Source: G963667675 sp963667675 (lineage in GTDB: Bacteria; Chloroflexota; Dehalococcoidia; Lucifugimonadales; UBA3495). From it: 64,000 bases of DNA. The stretch lies in NCBI GenBank assembly GCA_963667675.1, contig OY763929.1, positions 1,860,001-1,924,000 on the forward strand. Reading direction: 5' to 3'. Position numbers and translations under genes: made by a program. Below the pieces are notes generated by a model. It was not told the DNA's origin. It was given only the letters and a program-made list of their open reading frames with translations, and did not search any database. Shown here piece by piece: positions 17,668-25,947 of the stretch; positions within the stretch are counted from its first letter, which is position 1, and the number at the start of each line of letters is the position of its first letter.

Positions 17668-18262
17668 CTATCCAATATAATTTTGGAACGCTTGCTTGTG
17701 GCGCTCCAACGCAGGAACACCCGGATGGTTCGGATTCATTTCTGCCAGTTGAGTCACGAAGCGGAGCAGGTTTTGGGCGTTAGCGAGATGGTGGGGCTTT
17801 CCACCAGTGGTTGCAGACCCAGAACCTGCCTGCGTATGGATGGGCATAATACCTGTCGTGGCTGTCGTTGTCTGACCCCTTCCTTCCGGCTTCCATTCTG
17901 CGTAAGAGCGGAAAACCGCCAAGTTGAAACCCCAAAGTGTTTTGGCAGTAATCCCGATTCAGCAGGTTGCGTATGTCGGAATCGCCGAGGAGTGTAGGGT
18001 AATCTTCCAGTAGTGTTTTCATCAGGTTTCGTACGAGTGGTTGTATACGCTCTTGACCAATTGCCGAACTTCGTCTGTTGCTCGGTTTGTGCCCACTCTC
18101 TCCACTGCTGTCTGCGGTATCTTGGCTAACCCCAACTGCCAGTCTGAACACCGCCCTTTCCGCCTCAGTCAGTTCAACATACCCCTCTACTACCGCCCGC
18201 ACCTTCGCGTTCGTCTCCAACTCAAGCTCCACCAGCATCTTTACATCCTTGGCGTGCACCAT
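17668..18262 (-). CDS. Unknown protein, probably frameshifted
   Basis: I do not recognise this protein. From ATG 18262 (with AAGGGAG upstream) a frame runs MVHAKDVKMLVELELETNAK and then through a helical region with VELTEAERAVFRLAVGV and LVRNLMKTLLEDYPTLLGDSD. Near 17943 the frame that looks protein-like changes: the original frame gives compositionally odd sequence, while the neighbouring frame gives KTLWGFNLAVFRSYAEW and later AQNLLRFVTQLAEMNPNHPG, ending at 17668. One extra base (or two missing) in the CCAAAACAC tract explains this. Read through, the protein would be about 198 residues. It follows the lipoprotein/coiled-coil operon on the same strand, 59 bases downstream. Confidence 0.55.
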
Positions 18263-18321
18263 CTTAACTCCCTTGCCAGTTTCCTTCGTGTTTGATTCCC
18301 AAAAGCCGAACTGCAGGGAAA

Positions 18322-19563
18322 CTAGGATGCAGTCGTCGGTGTTGACTCTGGCCCGGGCGTCTTGGTTTCTGGCGGTTCCACATGCAGATCTTCTAACCTC
18401 TTACGCTGTTCCGCCTCCCGCTCTTCCTGCGCCGCAAGCTGTCGCTCTATGTCGTCGTTGTGGGCGATGATGGCGTCGGCGATGGCGTCGTTGATTTCCT
18501 GCAATCGCCGTACCTCGGCCACTTTAGACACCACGCTGGCCTTGAATTCGGCTGCATTCGCCTCAATCTCCGTCAAGTAAGTGTTGGTAATTTCGGCGCG
18601 GGCCTTTGCCCCGGCCAGCTTCTCGTTCACGATTTCCTGCCAGATTCCGATGATTATTTTCTCCCGCTCAAGCTGCTCGATCAGGGCTTGGGTCTTGAAA
18701 AGCTCGGTCTCGCGGGCCAGCCGCAGAGCTTCCCGGGCCGCCTCGGTTTCCAGGCGTTGACGTTCTGCTTCGGCAGCAGCTTCTGTTGCCGCACGTTCTT
18801 GAGCTATCCGCTCGGCTTCCAGCTTCTGCCGGGCTTCCTCCAGCTTGGCCTCGTTTTCGAGCCGCTGCTTTATGCCAGCCAAGCAGTCATTCATCAGCAG
18901 GTTGAAGTCGACGACATTGACCGGCATAGGCAACCAACCGGATTCAGTGTTTGTACCCAATACTTGTACTTGCACTTTCCTGCCGTACTCATCTGTTCTT
19001 GTTTGGGGGGCCTTGATTTTTAGAGCGTGGTAGTCACCTTGGTAGTAGTGAACCACGCCGCTTCGTGAACTGTAATATGTACCCCACTCGCTTCTTTCAG
19101 GAACACTGGAATCGACCGAGTAGAATGTCACTTCTCGGTAGAATGTCGATGAGCCTTGTCTGGAGGGAGCCCCTGGGATGACTGTTATCGAATTCCCTGG
19201 CTTGCCGACCAAGCGGTCTCCTGCCGCGATGCCTCCCCCTATGGCCCCCTGCTCGTTTTTCTGCCCCATCCACACTTGTACAGAAGCCTCATCCGGCCAA
19301 TTCCATGTGCTGTAATAAGGGCCGAATGCGAGCACTTCGTGGCAGGTGTTGCCCTCGGTGTTCTCCATCACATCGTAGGTCACGCTAGTTATCTCGTCGA
19401 AGTGGTAGTCCCATTTGCAGGGTGAGTTGGTGTTGCCCGATATCTCTCTATCTTCCGGGGCGCAGTCTTCAGGCCGCTCGGCAAAGACTGTGTTCCCCAC
19501 CGCAAACGCGGCCAGCAACAACGCGAAGGTCAGTAGCGGGTAGCCCAGCCATCTTATTGTCAC
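18322..19563 (-). CDS. Secreted or membrane-anchored coiled-coil protein, unknown function
   Basis: A 413-residue protein with an N-terminal signal sequence (hydrophobic residues about 5-27, ending NTVFA before ERPEDCAPED). Residues 30-220 form a Cys-containing globular region that I cannot assign. From about residue 225 to 310 it is a long charged Ala/Glu/Arg-rich coiled coil (KLEEARQKLEAERIAQERA type), with a second helical stretch at about 340-400. The start is GTG 19563, overlapping the upstream TGA (GTGA). Translational coupling with the lipoprotein upstream suggests the two products act together at the cell surface. Confidence 0.65.
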   Translation of the reverse strand: MTIRWLGYPLLTFALLLAAFAVGNTVFAERPEDCAPEDREISGNTNSPCKWDYHFDEITSVTYDVMENTEGNTCHEVLAFGPYYSTWNWPDEASVQVWMGQKNEQGAIGGGIAAGDRLVGKPGNSITVIPGAPSRQGSSTFYREVTFYSVDSSVPERSEWGTYYSSRSGVVHYYQGDYHALKIKAPQTRTDEYGRKVQVQVLGTNTESGWLPMPVNVVDFNLLMNDCLAGIKQRLENEAKLEEARQKLEAERIAQERAATEAAAEAERQRLETEAAREALRLARETELFKTQALIEQLEREKIIIGIWQEIVNEKLAGAKARAEITNTYLTEIEANAAEFKASVVSKVAEVRRLQEINDAIADAIIAHNDDIERQLAAQEEREAEQRKRLEDLHVEPPETKTPGPESTPTTAS

Positions 19564-19988
19564 CGCCTAGTCCCCCCGGTGAAGTCCACGCCTGTGCCTT
19601 TGCTGGCGGCGCAGGCGCTGTATTTGACGGCGGCTTGGGCGTACCAGTCGGCTTCGCCAAGTGAACCTGGGGCGGGCACATCATCGCCCGCCTCGGCGGC
19701 GCAGTCAGCCAGGACTTGCGGGCCCTCCGCCAATTCAGCTATCAACTGGTCAAGTTGATCATGCTGAGCAGAAGTGATGTCCCGCAGGTTGGGGTCGTCA
19801 GTGGGTTGAGGCGTGGACTGGCCTAGGGATCCCTCGTCAGGCTGGGAACTGGCCGCCGTGGCGTCGGTTGCTACTGCCGGTGTGTAGGTTGGGGAAGACT
19901 CGGGCTGGCTGGTGCAGGCTGCCAGCGCCAGTACCAGCAGGACGCTGAGGACCAGTAGTACCCCTTGCCAGATTATTTGCTTGACCAT
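19560..19988 (-). CDS. Small lipoprotein, unknown function
   Basis: A 142-residue protein with a clear lipoprotein signal: hydrophobic segment then LALAAC, with the modified Cys near residue 25. A Ser/Thr/Pro-rich linker (about 26-65) follows, then a small domain with NLRDITSAQHDQLDQLIAEL and paired cysteines (ADCAAEAGDD and YSACAASKG). It is the first gene of an operon, overlapping the coiled-coil gene by four bases. The promoter must lie in the 112-base divergent region shared with the XRE regulator at 20101, which suggests regulation by that protein. Confidence 0.65.
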   Translation of the reverse strand: MVKQIIWQGVLLVLSVLLVLALAACTSQPESSPTYTPAVATDATAASSQPDEGSLGQSTPQPTDDPNLRDITSAQHDQLDQLIAELAEGPQVLADCAAEAGDDVPAPGSLGEADWYAQAAVKYSACAASKGTGVDFTGGTRR

Positions 19989-20043
19989 TCCTATCTGAGG
20001 CCTTTTATATATGAAACACCACTCGCCGTAAGGTAGGCCTTTC

Positions 20044-20079
20044 TAAGTAAACTTATAGTCTATGGACGGATAGTCTATG
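20044..20079. promoter_or_regulatory. Possible operator between lipoprotein operon and XRE regulator
   Basis: Within the divergent intergenic region there is an inverted repeat TAAGT-AA-ACTTA (20044-20055) followed by a direct repeat ATAGTCTATG at 20055-20064 and 20070-20079 (period 15). Such tandem sites fit binding by a small XRE-family repressor. The assignment is inferred from position. Confidence 0.4.
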
Positions 20080-20100
20080 TATTGGTAGCGTCCCAGTCAA

Positions 20101-20334
20101 GTGGACGCTTATCAAGCGGCCTTTGGCCGACATATACGACACATGCGGACCCAACGCGGCGCAACTCAGGAAGAAGTGGCGCACCGTGCTGGTGTACATG
20201 TAAGCTATCTCTCTGGCATAGAGAGGGGTGTACGAAACCCGTCATTGAAGAACATCCATGCCATTGCCGAGGCTATGGACGTAGATACCGCTGCTCTCTT
20301 TTCATTTGAGTCCGAGTTTGGCTCCGAACGGTGA
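20101..20334 (+). CDS. XRE-family transcriptional regulator
   Basis: A 77-residue protein that is almost wholly a helix-turn-helix of the XRE/Cro type: RTQRGATQEEVAHRAGVHVSYLSGIERGVRNPSLKNIHAIAEAMDV (about residues 16-60), with the recognition helix in HVSYLSGIERG. The start is GTG; no strong ribosome binding site is seen. It diverges from the lipoprotein/coiled-coil operon and probably regulates it and itself through the repeats at 20044-20079. Confidence 0.75.
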   Translation: MDAYQAAFGRHIRHMRTQRGATQEEVAHRAGVHVSYLSGIERGVRNPSLKNIHAIAEAMDVDTAALFSFESEFGSER

Positions 20335-20402
20335 GAGTCCTAGTCGCAACCGCTACGGAATCAAGAAAATCGAGTGTCTATTGACAGGCGACAGGCTACA
20401 CA

Positions 20403-20670
20403 ATAGACTACCGGGGACTGAGGGCACTCCACAGCGGCCAAGGACCCCGGCGAGTGGACCCGGCACATGTTCGGAAGCTGATTCGCATCCTCGCCGTGCT
20501 TGATTCGGAGTAGCAAGCCACAGGATATGAACCTTCCAGGGTTCCGCTTACACCCGTTAGCAGGTCAGTTGAGCGGCCACTACACCGTCAGCGTGTCGGG
20601 CAACTGGCGTGTTACCTTCCGGTTTGAGGAAGGACACGCCGTCGAAGTGGACTACACGGATTACCACTGA
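20403..20670 (+). pseudogene. higB: Broken HigB/RelE-type toxin gene
   Basis: Translation from 20403 gives DYRGLRALHSGQG and VDPAHVRKLIRILAVLDS, which then meets a stop after a frame change at about 20508-20512. In the next frame it resumes KPQDMNLPGFRLHPL and VSVSGNWRVTFRFE, ending DYTDYH and TGA at 20670. These are hallmark segments of HigB toxins. One extra base (or two missing) breaks the gene, and no credible start codon remains in frame. The matching antitoxin follows 13 bases downstream and is intact, so the gene pair is in the usual higB-higA order with a dead toxin. Confidence 0.8.
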
Positions 20671-20683
20671 GGGGGCCAGATAG

Positions 20684-20980
20684 ATGGGCATGCAAAACCC
20701 TCCCCATCCGGGGGAGATCGTGAGGTACGAGTGCCTCGAACCTCTGGGTCTGACGGTAACGCGTGCGGCGCAAGGGTTGGGAGTAACTCGCCAGGCGCTG
20801 TCGGAGTTGGTCAATGGGAAAGCCGGCGTGTCGGTGGAGATGTCGCTTCGGTTGTCCAAGGCGTTCGGCTCCACACCGGAGACGTGGCTGGGGATGCAAA
20901 CGGCCTACGACCTATGGCAGGCCCGACAACGAGCCAAGGATATCGACGTTGAGATTTTCACAACGGCACACTCGGCGTAG
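20684..20980 (+). CDS. higA: HigA-type antitoxin (XRE domain)
   Basis: A 98-residue protein with the typical HigA opening, NPPHPGEIVRYECLEPLGLTVTRAAQ split by its helix-turn-helix, then VTRQALSELVNGKAGVSVEMSLRLSKAFGSTPETWLGMQ and YDLWQAR, the signature of the VapI/HigA family. It would bind its own promoter and neutralise HigB. The partner toxin upstream is frameshifted, leaving this antitoxin as an orphan that may act only as a regulator or protect against related toxins. An in-frame ATG two codons later is equally possible as start. Confidence 0.85.
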   Translation: MGMQNPPHPGEIVRYECLEPLGLTVTRAAQGLGVTRQALSELVNGKAGVSVEMSLRLSKAFGSTPETWLGMQTAYDLWQARQRAKDIDVEIFTTAHSA

Positions 20981-21030
20981 CGAGCGATGCTATCGCATGG
21001 ACAAGAATAAGACGGGGAGCTTGTAACAAG

Positions 21031-22431
21031 ATGCCGCCTAAGACGATGTTCGAGAAGATTTGGGACGCCCACGTGGTGCACGCCGAGCCTGGCGAAGCCG
21101 CCATTCTGTATGTCGACCTGCACCTGGTCCACGAGGTGACGTCGGCCCAGGCGTTCGACGGCCTGCGCATGGCGGGACGCCGGGTGCGGCGCACCGACCT
21201 TACGGTGGCCACCGCAGACCACAACACCCCCACCTGGGACCTGTCCCTTCCGGTGACCGACGAGATTTCCCAGAAGCAGCTGGACGCCCTCTCAAGAAAC
21301 TGCGAAGAGTTCGGCGTCACCCTGTACGACCGTTTCAGCCCGATGCAGGGCATCGTGCACATCATCGGCCCCGACCTGGGCTACACCCAGCCGGGCAAGA
21401 CCGTGGTCTGCGGCGACAGCCATACCAGCACCCACGGGGCCATGGGCGCATACGCCGTGGGCATCGGGACTTCAGAGGTCGAGCACGTGCTGGCCACCCA
21501 GACCCTGCGCCAGTTCAAGCCCAAGGCCATGGAAGTGCGGGTCAACGGCGCCCTGCCATCTGGGGTCACCGCCAAGGACTTGATCCTGGGAATCATCGGC
21601 CGGATCGGGGTCAACGGCGGGGTCGGCCACGTCATCGAATACACCGGCGAGGCGGTCCGCTCCCTGTCCATGGAAGGGCGGATGACGGTCTGCAACATGA
21701 GCATCGAGGCCGGGGCGCGGGCCGGGATGATCGCTCCCGACGATACGACGTTCGACTACCTGCGGGGCCGGCGGTTCGCTCCCCAGGGCAAAGCCTTCGA
21801 CGAGGCCGTGGAGCAGTGGCGCGAATTGCCCACCGACGCGGGCGCTTCCTACGACCGGGTAGAGGAAATCGACGCTGCGGGCCTGGAACCATTCGTCACG
21901 TGGGGAATAAATCCGGGGATGGTGGTGCCGGTGACCGGCAGGGTGCCCGACCCTGCTTCAATGACCGACCCCAACGAGCGGGAGGTGGCGGAGAGGGCTT
22001 TGACGTACATGGACCTGGAACCGGACACTCCCATGACCGACGTGAAGATAGACCGGGTGTTTATCGGCGCCTGCACCAACGCCAGGCTGGAAGACCTGCG
22101 AGCAGCGGCCGAAGTGGTCAAGGGACGGCAGGTGCACCGTGACGTGTATGCAATGGTGGTGCCGGGGTCTGCCCTGATCAAGAAGCAGGCCGAGGAGGAG
22201 GGGCTGGACCGGATATTCACCGACGCCGGGTTCGACTGGAGGGTGGCGGGATGCTCCATGTGCCTGGGCATGAACCCGGACATACTGGAGCCGGGGCAGC
22301 GATGCGCTGCGACGTCCAACCGCAACTTCGAGAACCGGCAGGGCAAGGGCGGGCGCACCCACCTGGTGAGTCCGGCCATGGCGGCTGCAGCGGGCGTCGC
22401 CGGGCATTTCGTGGACATACGGGAGTGGTGA
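21031..22431 (+). CDS. leuC: 3-isopropylmalate dehydratase large subunit
   Basis: With LeuD it isomerises 2-isopropylmalate to 3-isopropylmalate in leucine biosynthesis. At 466 residues it is the full-length bacterial form. Aconitase-family motifs are present: VCGDSHTSTHGAMGA (about residues 130-145), and the three [4Fe-4S] cysteines in FIGACTNARLEDLR (about 347) and AGCSMCLGMNPD (about 407-410). It starts at ATG 21031 and is followed 197 bases later by leuD. The spacer contains an inverted repeat that could affect transcription between the two subunits. Confidence 0.95.
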   Translation: MPPKTMFEKIWDAHVVHAEPGEAAILYVDLHLVHEVTSAQAFDGLRMAGRRVRRTDLTVATADHNTPTWDLSLPVTDEISQKQLDALSRNCEEFGVTLYDRFSPMQGIVHIIGPDLGYTQPGKTVVCGDSHTSTHGAMGAYAVGIGTSEVEHVLATQTLRQFKPKAMEVRVNGALPSGVTAKDLILGIIGRIGVNGGVGHVIEYTGEAVRSLSMEGRMTVCNMSIEAGARAGMIAPDDTTFDYLRGRRFAPQGKAFDEAVEQWRELPTDAGASYDRVEEIDAAGLEPFVTWGINPGMVVPVTGRVPDPASMTDPNEREVAERALTYMDLEPDTPMTDVKIDRVFIGACTNARLEDLRAAAEVVKGRQVHRDVYAMVVPGSALIKKQAEEEGLDRIFTDAGFDWRVAGCSMCLGMNPDILEPGQRCAATSNRNFENRQGKGGRTHLVSPAMAAAAGVAGHFVDIREW

Positions 22432-22469
22432 GGGATTCAAGCCAGCCGGCTACCCGTTGCGTCCGGCTC

Positions 22470-22511
22470 CAATCCGTTCCCCCTTCGATTTCCCTCAGGA
22501 CGAACGGATTG
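22470..22511. repeat. Inverted repeat, REP-like family, copy 4
   Basis: Arms CAATCCGTTC (22470-22479) and GAACGGATTG (22502-22511) match perfectly. The core, with TTCGATTTCCCTCAGGAC, is identical to that at 2-41, while the arms differ. It lies between leuC and leuD. Confidence 0.75.
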
Positions 22512-22628
22512 AAGCCTGGTTGGCGAGCACATCGTCGAGCAAGCACGGATTGGAGACTGGTTGACGAGCGCACTGTTGGATCGGATGGAACGCCAGCGAA
22601 CCTGACATAAGCTGTAGGTGAAGAGAAA

Positions 22629-23222
22629 ATGGAACCGTTTGTAAAGGTAAACGGCCTGGTGGCGCCGTTGGACCGGGTCAACGTGGATACCGACCAGATT
22701 ATTCCCGCCGTGTACCTGAAGAGCATCCAGCGGACTGGGTTTGGGGAGCACCTGTTTTCCCCGTGGCGTTACCACGCCGACGGGAGTCCCAACCCGGACT
22801 TCGTGCTGAACGATCCGGCCTACCGGTCGGCGACGGTGCTGGCTACGGGGCGCAACTTCGGTTGCGGGTCGTCCCGGGAGCACGCGCCCTGGGCCCTGGG
22901 AGAATACGGCTTCCGGTGCATAATCGCTCCCAGTTTTGCCGACATCTTCTACAACAACTGCTTTCAGAACGGCCTGCTGCCGGTGCGCCTGCCGGACGAG
23001 GACGTGCGCCGGATTATCGACCTGGCGCTCGCCAAGCCGGGAATGCGCCTGAACGTGGACCTGGAGAGCCAGCGGGCGTGGACCGACGACGGGGAGGTGT
23101 CAGTTAGCTTCGAAATAGACGCCGCCCGCCGCCACGCGTTGCTGAACGGCCTGGACGACATTGGGCTGACGCTGCAGCACGAGGAGAAGATAGCCGCTTA
23201 CGAGCGGGGGCGGGGGATTTAG
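22629..23222 (+). CDS. leuD: 3-isopropylmalate dehydratase small subunit
   Basis: The swivelling small subunit that completes the LeuCD isomerase. The 197-residue protein has the hallmark NFGCGSSREHAPWAL near residues 77-91, the early VNVDTDQIIPA and the IIAPSFADIFYNNCFQNGLLP segment. The length is normal for a LeuD. The start ATG has a weak AAGAGAAA site upstream. It runs convergent with a class III CoA-transferase gene. Confidence 0.95.
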   Translation: MEPFVKVNGLVAPLDRVNVDTDQIIPAVYLKSIQRTGFGEHLFSPWRYHADGSPNPDFVLNDPAYRSATVLATGRNFGCGSSREHAPWALGEYGFRCIIAPSFADIFYNNCFQNGLLPVRLPDEDVRRIIDLALAKPGMRLNVDLESQRAWTDDGEVSVSFEIDAARRHALLNGLDDIGLTLQHEEKIAAYERGRGI

Positions 23223-23281
23223 GGTTTACTGCCGGGGAGAGTGCTGGGCAATAGCGGCCAGGTTGGGGTTAGCGACTCTAG

Positions 23282-23303
23282 ATTCCGGCTCGGAGGCCGG
23301 AAT
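23282..23303. repeat. Palindrome between convergent genes
   Basis: ATTCCGGC and GCCGGAAT enclose six bases and are followed by GACGGGG. It is of the same broad ATTCC...GGAATGACGG class as other intergenic palindromes here. A decayed copy is at about 37024-37048. It may act as a weak terminator for both convergent genes, though no T-tract follows. Confidence 0.55.
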
Positions 23304-23332
23304 GACGGGGTGGCGGCTGGGCCGGCGTTAGG

Positions 23333-24685
23333 CTAATTGATATCGAAGTGGCGGGCTATTTGCTCTTGGAAATCGAGGTCGAAGCGCTGGACTCTGCCCT
23401 GGCGCACCTGTTCGTCTAACGGTGGTTGGATAGGCGGCTCGACAATGGTGGTGGGGGCGTAGCCGATGACGCCCTGTTCTTCCAAATCTGACAACTCTTC
23501 GTCGGTGCGGCACAGCAGTTCGCCCAGGATTAGCCGGTTGTGCTCTCCCATGGTTGGGGCAGCCTTGTTCGGCACGTTAGGGGTGGCTGAGAATTTCCAG
23601 GGCTGGCCCGCGTAGGGTAACGGGGGCATTTCGGTGCTGGGGTCGTGGTCGACCACCTGGTAGAACTTGCGGTCTTTCAGGTGCTCGTTGAACAGCACGT
23701 TCTTGGTGTCCAGCACGGCTCCGGCGGCCACGCCCTCCGCCTGGAGTTGGTGCATTAACTGGTGGGGCTCCCGGTCCTTGGTCGCCTCGCCCACCAGCCG
23801 GTCCAACTCGTCCTGGTGCTGCAATCGCCCGGCCATCGAGGCGAACCGCCCGTCCTGCAGCCATTCCTGCTTGTCCAGGACCCGGCAGAGGGCCTGCCAT
23901 TGCCGGTCGTCTTGCGCGGCGATGGTGATCCACCGGTCGGCCCCTTGGCAGGGATAGCAGCCGTGGGGGGCCATCGACGGATGCCCGTTGCCGATGCGCG
24001 GAGCGATGCGGCCGTTGACGGCATAGTCCATCAGAGCCTCGGGCACGGTGGAGCTGGTGGCCTGAGCCTGGGACACGTCGATGAATTGGCCCTCCCCGGT
24101 GCGCATGCGGTGCATCAGGGCGGCCATGATGGCGAAAACGGTAATCTCGCCTCCGGTGTAATCGGCGTAGGGTATTTCCGGCTGCACCGGAGGCCCGTCC
24201 TTGTAGCCGGTCATGAAGGCCAGCCCTGACGCGCCCTCGGTGCTGGGTCCGGTGGCGCCAAAGTTGGCCCAAGGGCCGGTGAAGCCGTAGCCGGTGGAAG
24301 AAACCATGATAATGTCCGGCCTGATCTTGCGCAGGTCTTCGTATTCCAACTGGAAATTCTTGATTACGCGCGGGGTAAAATTCTCGGCGAACACGTCGCT
24401 TATGGCCACCAGGTCCCGCAGAACGGCCCGACCCGTCTCGTCCGCCAGGTTCAGGGTGATGCCCAGCTTGTTGCGGTTGTGCTCGTAGAAGAGGCCGCCC
24501 CGGTTCCAGTACTCGCCGTCCACCTTGTCCCGGTACAACGTCGAGCGGCGGTAGACCTCCAGGCGCTGGCAGGACTCCAGGCGTATAACCTGGGCGCCCA
24601 TGTCGGCAAGCATCTTGATGGACCATGGGATCGCTATAAGCTGGCCCATCTCCAGGATTCTGACACCCTCCAGCGGTCCCGGCAT
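23333..24685 (-). CDS. CaiB/BaiF class III CoA-transferase, Asp-containing partner
   Basis: Class III CoA-transferases move CoA between carboxylic acids through an aspartyl-CoA anhydride. This 450-residue member has the N-terminal LEGVRILEMGQLIAIPWSIKMLADMGAQVIRLE, the GITLNLADETGR segment, and IPYADYTGGEI, whose Asp aligns (22 residues before GEGQ) with the catalytic aspartate of the family. GEGQFIDVS follows. The next gene upstream (24688-25887) is a paralog with 2 bases between them and lacks this Asp. A two-subunit enzyme is therefore likely. Neighbouring ThDP enzyme, CoA ligase and crotonases suggest catabolism of an organic acid. The substrate is unknown. Confidence 0.85.
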   Translation of the reverse strand: MPGPLEGVRILEMGQLIAIPWSIKMLADMGAQVIRLESCQRLEVYRRSTLYRDKVDGEYWNRGGLFYEHNRNKLGITLNLADETGRAVLRDLVAISDVFAENFTPRVIKNFQLEYEDLRKIRPDIIMVSSTGYGFTGPWANFGATGPSTEGASGLAFMTGYKDGPPVQPEIPYADYTGGEITVFAIMAALMHRMRTGEGQFIDVSQAQATSSTVPEALMDYAVNGRIAPRIGNGHPSMAPHGCYPCQGADRWITIAAQDDRQWQALCRVLDKQEWLQDGRFASMAGRLQHQDELDRLVGEATKDREPHQLMHQLQAEGVAAGAVLDTKNVLFNEHLKDRKFYQVVDHDPSTEMPPLPYAGQPWKFSATPNVPNKAAPTMGEHNRLILGELLCRTDEELSDLEEQGVIGYAPTTIVEPPIQPPLDEQVRQGRVQRFDLDFQEQIARHFDIN

Positions 24686-24687
24686 GG

Positions 24688-25887
24688 CTAAATAACCTCC
24701 GCAGCCCGCATCCGGGCCAGGTCATCGCCGGAATGTCCCAGCCGCTGGCCGAGCACGTCTTCATTGTGCTGGCCCAGGGTCGGGGCCGGACGCCGGGCTT
24801 GCCACGGGGGCCCGCTGGTCAGGTAGGGCGGCCCGGGGTACTTGAGCGTGCCGGCCACCGGATGGTCGATGTCGACGAAGTAGCCTCGGCTCTCCAGTTG
24901 TTCGTCAACCAGGACCTCTTCTGGAGACTGAATCATGCCGAAGATGAAGCGCCTCTTTTGCGCGGCGTAGAACATTTCCGCCTTTTTCTTGGTGAGGAAG
25001 ATGCGGTCGAGGATCTGCCCCAGTTCCTCGGTGTTGACCAGGCGGGCCGTGGGCGTGTTGAACTTGTCGTCGTCCAGCTCAGGGGCGTCGAAAAATTCGA
25101 CTATGTCCGGCCAGTTCAGGTTGGGGGCGAGGCTGGGTGTGGGCAACAAATAGCCGTCTGAGGCTTTGCGCATCCGCCTCATGTCCCCGCTGGCCTCAGG
25201 GGCCCGGTGGCGCACCGCCCCGGTGTAGGTGTAGATGTCCACGGCGTCCCGGAGGCCGGAGGCGACGCATTCCTGTACGGATACGTCCACGTGCTGTCCC
25301 TCCCCGGTGCGGCGCTGGTGATAGAGGGCCATCAGGGCGCCGCCGGCCGCGTTGGTGCCGGCGCGGAACTGGGCCTGGTGAAGGGCGTGTATCAACGGCT
25401 CACGCTTGTTTTCCCCGAAGATGTACATCAGCCCGCCCAGGGCGTACTCGATGATGTCGGCGGCCTTGTAGTCCCGGTAGGGCCCGGTCTGGCCGAAGTT
25501 GGAAATGGACACCTGGACCAGGGACGGGTTCAATTCTTTGAGGGACTGGTAGTCGAGGCCCAAAGACGGCATGACCCGGGGGGAGAAGTTTTCCACCAGG
25601 ATGTCGGACTGCCTGGCCAGCTCCCTGACCATCTCACGGCCGCGGTCGGACTTGAGGTTCAGGGTGACGCCCAGCTTGCTGGTGTTGAGATACAAGAACA
25701 GCAGGCTGTTGTCCGGGCCGGGCTGGTCGTTAATCAGAGGCGGCATGGCGCGGGCCGGGTCGCCCTCGGGCCGCTCCACTTTCACAACTTCAGCGCCAAA
25801 ATCGGCCAGCAGTTTGGTGCAATATGGGCCAGATATGTGGTGGGTGAGGTCCAGGACCTTCACCCCTTGCAAGGCTCCGTTAGTCAA
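24688..25887 (-). CDS. CaiB/BaiF class III CoA-transferase, Asp-lacking partner
   Basis: A 399-residue class III CoA-transferase homolog: LQGVKVLDLTHHISGPYCTKLLADFGAEVVKVE at the start, GVTLNLKSDRGREMV, and RRTGEGQHVDVS. At the position of the catalytic Asp (22 residues before GEGQ) it has Gln in HQAQFRAG, so it is probably not catalytic alone. The start is TTG with GGAG 9 bases upstream. It is followed 2 bases later by the Asp-containing paralog. The two-subunit pattern resembles known heteromeric class III enzymes such as succinyl-CoA:malate CoA-transferase of Chloroflexus and the benzylsuccinate CoA-transferase; the comparison is from general knowledge. Confidence 0.82.
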   Translation of the reverse strand: MTNGALQGVKVLDLTHHISGPYCTKLLADFGAEVVKVERPEGDPARAMPPLINDQPGPDNSLLFLYLNTSKLGVTLNLKSDRGREMVRELARQSDILVENFSPRVMPSLGLDYQSLKELNPSLVQVSISNFGQTGPYRDYKAADIIEYALGGLMYIFGENKREPLIHALHQAQFRAGTNAAGGALMALYHQRRTGEGQHVDVSVQECVASGLRDAVDIYTYTGAVRHRAPEASGDMRRMRKASDGYLLPTPSLAPNLNWPDIVEFFDAPELDDDKFNTPTARLVNTEELGQILDRIFLTKKKAEMFYAAQKRRFIFGMIQSPEEVLVDEQLESRGYFVDIDHPVAGTLKYPGPPYLTSGPPWQARRPAPTLGQHNEDVLGQRLGHSGDDLARMRAAEVI

Positions 25888-25947
25888 TGCTGATGTCTCC
25901 AGGCGTTTAGGTTAATTGCGTCCTATTCCGGCCTAACGCCGGTTATT

